From NCBI GenBank assembly GCA_031254735.1, contig JAIRTU010000178.1:1-9990 (forward strand): DNA of 9,990 nucleotides, read 5' to 3'. The notes beneath the pieces were generated by a model. The model had not been told where the DNA came from. It worked only from the letters and a program-made list of their open reading frames with translations, and did not search any database. Below are positions 6,167 to 9,990 of the stretch, piece after piece (position 1 is the first letter of the stretch; each line of letters begins with the position of its first letter). Source of the DNA: Bacteroidales bacterium. Lineage in GTDB: Bacteria; Bacteroidota; Bacteroidia; Bacteroidales; WCHB1-69. The translations under genes were made by a program, and so were the position numbers.

Positions 6167-7255
6167 ATGAGTACCTTATTGGAAAAGTTGGAAGTAATAC
6201 ATCAGCGTTGGCAAGAAATCGGAGAGCAAATCACACAACCCGATATTATCGCCGACATGAAACGTTATGTCAAACTGAATAAAGATTATAAAGACCTTCA
6301 GCCTGTAATAGAGGCATATAAGGAATATAAAAATATTTTGAGCAATATCGACAATGCAAAGGCAGTTCTCGCCGAAGAAAAAGACGAAGAATTTCGTGCC
6401 ATGGCAAAAGAAGAACTTGCCCTGCTGACAGAAAACGGCGAAAATATGGAAGAAAAAATCCGCCTGCTGCTGATACCTTCCGACCCGCAAGACAGCAAAA
6501 ATGCCGTAGTGGAAATCCGCGCAGGAACAGGCGGCGACGAAGCCGGTATCTTTGCGGGCGATTTGTTCCGAATGTATACTCATTATTGCGAATCGAAAAA
6601 TTGGAAAATAGATGTTGTCTCTACCACCGAAGGAACAATGGGCGGCTTTAAAGAAATTGTCTTCAATGTGATAGGCGAAGATGTGTACGGCTTGTTGAAA
6701 TACGAATCGGGCGTGCATCGTGTGCAGCGCGTTCCGCAAACCGAAGCACAGGGTCGCGTGCATACTTCTGCCGCATCGGTGGTGGTTTTGCCGGAAGCCG
6801 ATGAATTTGATGTGGAACTAAAACAAGCCGATATTCGGAAAGATACCTACTGTTCGTCCGGTCCCGGCGGACAATCGGTAAACACAACGTATTCTGCCGT
6901 TCGTCTGACACATATTCCCACCGGTGTTGTGGTTGCCATTCAGGACGAGAAATCGCAAATAAAAAATCTGGAAAAGGCAATGCGTATCTTGCGTACCCGC
7001 ATTTTTGAAATGGAATACCAAAAATATTTAGACGAAGTGTCTTCCAAACGCAAAACCATGGTTTCCACAGGAGACCGTTCGGCGAAAATTCGTACCTATA
7101 ATTATCCGCAAAATCGTGTTACCGACCACCGTATCAACTTGACCATGTATAATCTGACAGGATTTATGGACGGCGCCATTCAAGACACGATAGAAGCTCT
7201 GCAAGTTGCCGAAAACGCAGAACGCCTCAAAGAAGCAGTAGACGCCGCCGAATAA
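6167..7255 (+). CDS. prfA: Peptide chain release factor 1
   Basis: Class I release factor of 362 residues, close to the usual 360. It recognises UAA and UAG in the ribosomal A site and triggers hydrolysis of peptidyl-tRNA. The catalytic GGQ is at 234-236 in SSGPGGQSVNTTYSAVRLTH. The codon-recognition region HRVQRVPQTEAQGRVHTSA carries the tripeptide P190-Q191-T192, equivalent to PAT of E. coli RF1; the flanking Pro and Thr are kept. RAGTGGDEAGIFAGDLFRMY and KIRTYNYPQNRVTDHRINL are also characteristic and separate it from RF2, which has SPF in place of PxT. It appears monocistronic, with its own promoter and only 16 bases before the convergent acyltransferase gene. The native Gln of GGQ is normally methylated by PrmC, which is not encoded here. 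Confidence 0.97.
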   Translation: MSTLLEKLEVIHQRWQEIGEQITQPDIIADMKRYVKLNKDYKDLQPVIEAYKEYKNILSNIDNAKAVLAEEKDEEFRAMAKEELALLTENGENMEEKIRLLLIPSDPQDSKNAVVEIRAGTGGDEAGIFAGDLFRMYTHYCESKNWKIDVVSTTEGTMGGFKEIVFNVIGEDVYGLLKYESGVHRVQRVPQTEAQGRVHTSAASVVVLPEADEFDVELKQADIRKDTYCSSGPGGQSVNTTYSAVRLTHIPTGVVVAIQDEKSQIKNLEKAMRILRTRIFEMEYQKYLDEVSSKRKTMVSTGDRSAKIRTYNYPQNRVTDHRINLTMYNLTGFMDGAIQDTIEALQVAENAERLKEAVDAAE

Positions 7256-7271
7256 AAGGAGAAAATTTACA

Positions 7272-8189
7272 TTACGGTTTCGGGAGGTGAGGTTTTTGTT
7301 CGGAACAATTTATTTTTTCCGTATCTATTGTATGTTTCCATCTTTTATGACTCCAAAGCCAGCATTGAGGATTTTCTTCAATGTCCTGTTCCAAATATTT
7401 TACATACGTTTCGATAATTTCTCCCTGAAAAAGTTGCTGCGGCGTATCGGTAATGTTTTTCAAAACAATGGTATAATATCCTCTTGCCTTTTTTTTCACA
7501 ACATAATACAACACCGGATAATTGTATTTTTTCGCAAAATATTCCCCTCCGTAAATCATTGCCGAAGGCTGATGCAAAAACATTGTTATATACGATTTTT
7601 CCACACTTGCCGGCGATTGGTCGGCAAGCATCATATACGCACACCGTTTGTTTTCTTTTTCATTGCGGGCAAACACTTCCCGCACGGTGTCGGCAAACAC
7701 AACCTCTGTTCCGTAGCGGGTTCTTGCACGATTGACAATTTTTTCAAAAACCTTGTCGGAATTGGGTTTTCCCACGCCTATTCCATGATGAAGAAATTGC
7801 ATGGATAACGACAAAACCAGCCATTCCCAATTATTATAATGAGACGATAACAAAATAACACTTTTTCCCTGTTTGAAATAATCATTCACCGTATCGGGAT
7901 TTTCGCAATGATAGCGTTTCATCAAATGTTTTCGAGACAGGGTCAACAGCTTGACGCCTTCCATAAATAAATCGACCAGATGTTTATAATATGCCTTTTC
8001 TATCGCTCGGAGTTCTTTTTTCGATTTTTCGGGAAACGCATTTCCAAGATTTGTCCGAACCACCTCCACCCTGTAACGAAATACACGATAGATAAAAAAC
8101 CGAATACAACCGCCCATTCCGTACAATACCGGCAACGGCAACAGCGAAAGCGGATACAAAAAACCGTAAATGACAATCCGCATCAACAT
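7272..8189 (-). CDS. LpxL/HtrB-type lysophospholipid acyltransferase
   Basis: An inner-membrane-associated acyltransferase of about 305 residues in the LpxL/LpxM (HtrB) family, which adds secondary acyl chains to lipid A precursors; some members act on other lipids. An N-terminal hydrophobic segment (YGFLYPLSLLPLPVLYGMG) precedes the HX4E catalytic motif in SSHYNNWEW (His and Glu at 117 and 122 from the ATG at 8189), then a conserved ADQSP and a C-terminal PQCWLWSHKRWKH block. The reading frame can start at TTG 8195, which overlaps the pckA stop as TTGA, at ATG 8189 or at ATG 8183; I chose 8189 as the first ATG, but 8183 (MRIVIYGF) is equally plausible. All options imply tight coupling to pckA on the same strand. 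The acyl donor and the exact lipid acceptor cannot be told from sequence. Confidence 0.88.
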   Translation of the reverse strand: MLMRIVIYGFLYPLSLLPLPVLYGMGGCIRFFIYRVFRYRVEVVRTNLGNAFPEKSKKELRAIEKAYYKHLVDLFMEGVKLLTLSRKHLMKRYHCENPDTVNDYFKQGKSVILLSSHYNNWEWLVLSLSMQFLHHGIGVGKPNSDKVFEKIVNRARTRYGTEVVFADTVREVFARNEKENKRCAYMMLADQSPASVEKSYITMFLHQPSAMIYGGEYFAKKYNYPVLYYVVKKKARGYYTIVLKNITDTPQQLFQGEIIETYVKYLEQDIEENPQCWLWSHKRWKHTIDTEKINCSEQKPHLPKP

Positions 8190-8191
8190 AA

Positions 8192-9802
8192 TCAATCGAC
8201 ACGAGGACCTGCCGTTACAAGCGATTTCCCCAAATCCGTATCTGTAAACTTCTCGAAATTAAGTACAAATGCTTCCGCCAGATGTTTTGCCTTTTCGTTC
8301 CAGAGAGCAACATTTTCGTAGGTATCTCTTGGGTCTAAAATATCCGAATTGACATTCAGCAAAGAAGTCGGAACTTTCAGGTTGAAATACGGAATAATTT
8401 TATTGGGAGAATGTTCGATAGAACCGTCCAAAATAGCATGAACAATTGCTCGCGTATCTTTCATCGCGATGCGTTTTCCTGTTCCGTTCCACCCTGTATT
8501 TACCAGATATGCGGTTGCATTGCCTGTCTTGTGCATTTTTTTCACCAGCTCTTCCGCATATTTTGTGGGGTGCAAAGAAAGAAAAGCCGCTCCAAAGCAG
8601 GAAGAAAATGTAGGTACAGGTTCTTTAATTCCGCGTTCTGTTCCTGCCAATTTTGCTGTAAATCCGCTTAAAAAGTAATATTGTGTCTGTTCGGGCGTCA
8701 GGATGGCAACCGGCGGCAACACCCCGAACGCATCGGCGGTAAGAAATATCACCTTATTGGCGTGAGGTGCTTTTGAAATGGGTTTTACAATATTTTCGAT
8801 GTGATAAATAGGATAGGAAGCCCGCGTATTTTCCGTTACCGATTTATCGGAAAAATCAATCTTTCCGGTTTCGTCTACCGTAACATTTTCCAAAAGTGCG
8901 TCTCGGCGAAGAGCCTGATATATTTCGGGTTCGGCGTCTTTGTCCAGATTGATCACTTTGGCATAACACCCGCCTTCAAAGTTAAAAATGCCGTCATCGT
9001 CCCAACCGTGTTCGTCATCTCCAATAAGTTGACGTTGGGGATCGGTAGAAAGCGTTGTTTTTCCCGTTCCCGACAGTCCGAAAAAGATAGCGGTTTCTCC
9101 TTTTTCGTTGGTGTTGGCAGAGCAGTGCATAGAGGCAATTCCCTGCAAAGGAAGCAGATAGTTCATATAAGAGAACATTCCTTTTTTCATTTCTCCGCCA
9201 TACCAAGTGTTGATAATAACCTGTATTTTTTCTGTCAGATTAAAAACAACGCCTGTTTGAGAGTTCATTCCCAATTCTTCAAAATTCTCAATTTTAGCCT
9301 TTGAAGCATTTAAAACAACAAAATCGGGTTCGCCAAAATCGGCTGATTCTTCTGCTGTCGGACGAATGAACATATTCTTTACAAAATGAGCCTGCCAAGC
9401 CACTTCCATGATGAAACGAATTTTCAAACGAGTGTTTTTGTTAGCTCCGCAAAACGCATCAACAACATATAAATCTTTGTCGGACAGTTCGTTGATCGCT
9501 ATATTTTTAACAACTTTCCAAACTTCTTGCGACAAAGGTTTATTGTCGTTCGGATATTTTTCCGACGTCCACCAAATGGTATCTTTGGTTGTTTCGTCCA
9601 AAACAAAATATTTGTCTTTGGGAGAGCGTCCTGTATATTCTCCTGTCATAACGTTTATTGCACCCAACTCTGTCAGTTGTCCTTTTTCGTATCCTGTCAG
9701 TAACGAGTTGGTTTCTGCTTCATACAACTGTTCGTATGAAGGGTTGTAAAAAACTTTTTTTACATTTGTAATTCCATATTTAGCAAGGTCTAAATGAGGC
9801 AT
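8192..9802 (-). CDS. pckA: Phosphoenolpyruvate carboxykinase (ATP)
   Basis: Cytoplasmic enzyme of 536 residues interconverting oxaloacetate + ATP and PEP + CO2 + ADP. In fermentative Bacteroidota it commonly runs in the carboxylating direction to feed succinate formation, an inference for this organism. Catalytic motifs are complete and sit at a constant offset of six from E. coli PckA: Arg59 in TGRSPKDK, Lys206/Lys207 in [10 protein letters not shown], His226 in SMHCSAN, the P-loop GLSGTGKTT at 242-250 (Lys248, Thr249), Asp263 in IGDDEHGWD, and Arg327 in ENTRASYP. The length and the ATG ([10 protein letters not shown]) fit the family. It is followed without a gap by the acyltransferase gene. 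A candidate promoter lies about 71 bases upstream on the minus strand. Confidence 0.97.
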   Translation of the reverse strand: MPHLDLAKYGITNVKKVFYNPSYEQLYEAETNSLLTGYEKGQLTELGAINVMTGEYTGRSPKDKYFVLDETTKDTIWWTSEKYPNDNKPLSQEVWKVVKNIAINELSDKDLYVVDAFCGANKNTRLKIRFIMEVAWQAHFVKNMFIRPTAEESADFGEPDFVVLNASKAKIENFEELGMNSQTGVVFNLTEKIQVIINTWYGGEMKKGMFSYMNYLLPLQGIASMHCSANTNEKGETAIFFGLSGTGKTTLSTDPQRQLIGDDEHGWDDDGIFNFEGGCYAKVINLDKDAEPEIYQALRRDALLENVTVDETGKIDFSDKSVTENTRASYPIYHIENIVKPISKAPHANKVIFLTADAFGVLPPVAILTPEQTQYYFLSGFTAKLAGTERGIKEPVPTFSSCFGAAFLSLHPTKYAEELVKKMHKTGNATAYLVNTGWNGTGKRIAMKDTRAIVHAILDGSIEHSPNKIIPYFNLKVPTSLLNVNSDILDPRDTYENVALWNEKAKHLAEAFVLNFEKFTDTDLGKSLVTAGPRVD

Positions 9803-9872
9803 GTCGCTGTGGTCTTAACTTTTATTGTTATTTAAAATTTTTATTTCATAAATAAAAATGTCTATCTCATTA

Positions 9873-9899
9873 CAAAATAAACATCTCCAAAACAGCAAT
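9873..9899 (-). promoter_or_regulatory. Weak candidate pckA promoter
   Basis: On the minus strand, TTATTTTG (complement of 9873-9880) differs from TAnnTTTG at one base, and ATTG (complement of 9896-9899) lies at about the right distance (27 bases end to end). It would give a leader of about 65 bases before the pckA ATG. In such AT-rich sequence a chance match is quite possible. Confidence 0.3.
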
Positions 9900-9954
9900 G
9901 TTCATCAATGCCATTTCTGCAAAGATAATAAATTTATATGCAGTATCTTACATA

Positions 9955-9980
9955 TATTTTCTTTTATAAAAAGAAAAATA
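9955..9980. repeat. AT-rich imperfect inverted repeat at window edge
   Basis: TATTTTCTTTT is followed after two bases by a near-complementary A-rich arm with extra A residues, forming a stem of about nine A/T-rich pairs plus one G-C. It could belong to a terminator of a gene beyond the window or be simple low-complexity sequence. The rest of 9803-9954 apart from the promoter candidate shows nothing assignable. Confidence 0.25.
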
Positions 9981-9990
9981 CAATCAACTG

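Noticed and set aside
7287..9749. Plus-strand open frames of 60-173 codons across the acyltransferase and pckA genes
   Set aside because: They are antisense shadows of two well-supported minus-strand genes and show no domain or start-site evidence.
1..9990. tRNA, rRNA, transposase or phage genes
   Set aside because: I looked for tRNA T-arm motifs with cloverleaf pairing, rRNA-like stretches and transposase motifs and saw none.

Overview
The window reads as chromosomal DNA of a member of the Bacteroidota, most likely the order Bacteroidales. The evidence is: an AT-rich base composition; promoter-like sites of the Bacteroidota type (TAnnTTTG near -7 with a TTTG/TTGG element about 20 bases upstream); weak A-rich ribosome binding sites; a LytS/LytTR two-component pair of the kind abundant in this phylum; an ATP-dependent PEP carboxykinase; a release factor 1 with Bacteroidales-like sequence; and intergenic patches of short dispersed repeats. 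No rRNA, tRNA, CRISPR array, phage gene or transposase is visible. Species cannot be named from the sequence.

Layout. Positions 1-673 hold no convincing gene: a patch of dispersed repeats (about 13-212), then a probable promoter (439-469) and a strong hairpin with a T-rich tail (554-605) in the leader of the next operon. A LytS-type sensor kinase (674-1834) and a LytTR response regulator (1831-2547) follow with an ATGA overlap. After a 2548-2765 gap with its own promoter come two M23-family metallopeptidase genes on the same strand: a secreted protein with a helical-repeat region, an M23 domain and a LysM domain (2784-4568), and a single-span membrane-anchored coiled-coil M23 protein (4617-5564, GTG start). 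Positions 5565-6166 are a second gene-free stretch, filled with the inverted partner of the left repeat and with a series of small perfect hairpins. prfA (6167-7255) follows with a clear promoter. It converges on a minus-strand pair, pckA (8192-9802) and a LpxL/HtrB-type lipid acyltransferase (7272-8189). The acyltransferase start lies at the pckA stop, so the two are probably co-transcribed. Positions 9803-9990 are the AT-rich pckA upstream region.

How the genes fit together. The left half is a cell-envelope block: a sensor pair beside two peptidoglycan hydrolases that both keep the complete M23 zinc-ligand set. Control of the hydrolases by the sensor pair is a proximity-based inference only. 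The right half is housekeeping: translation termination, C4 carbon metabolism and lipid A or membrane lipid acylation.

The most interesting signals are not genes. Nested inverted repeats bracket the four-gene envelope block (13-26 and 61-110 on the left; 5632-5688 and 6082-6095 on the right), including a 40-base perfect match. A tract of eight C residues lies just after the signal peptide of the secreted hydrolase, where a one-base slip in either direction gives early termination. A set of intergenic hairpins has stems that differ in sequence yet pair perfectly. I saw no wholly new defence or mobile system.
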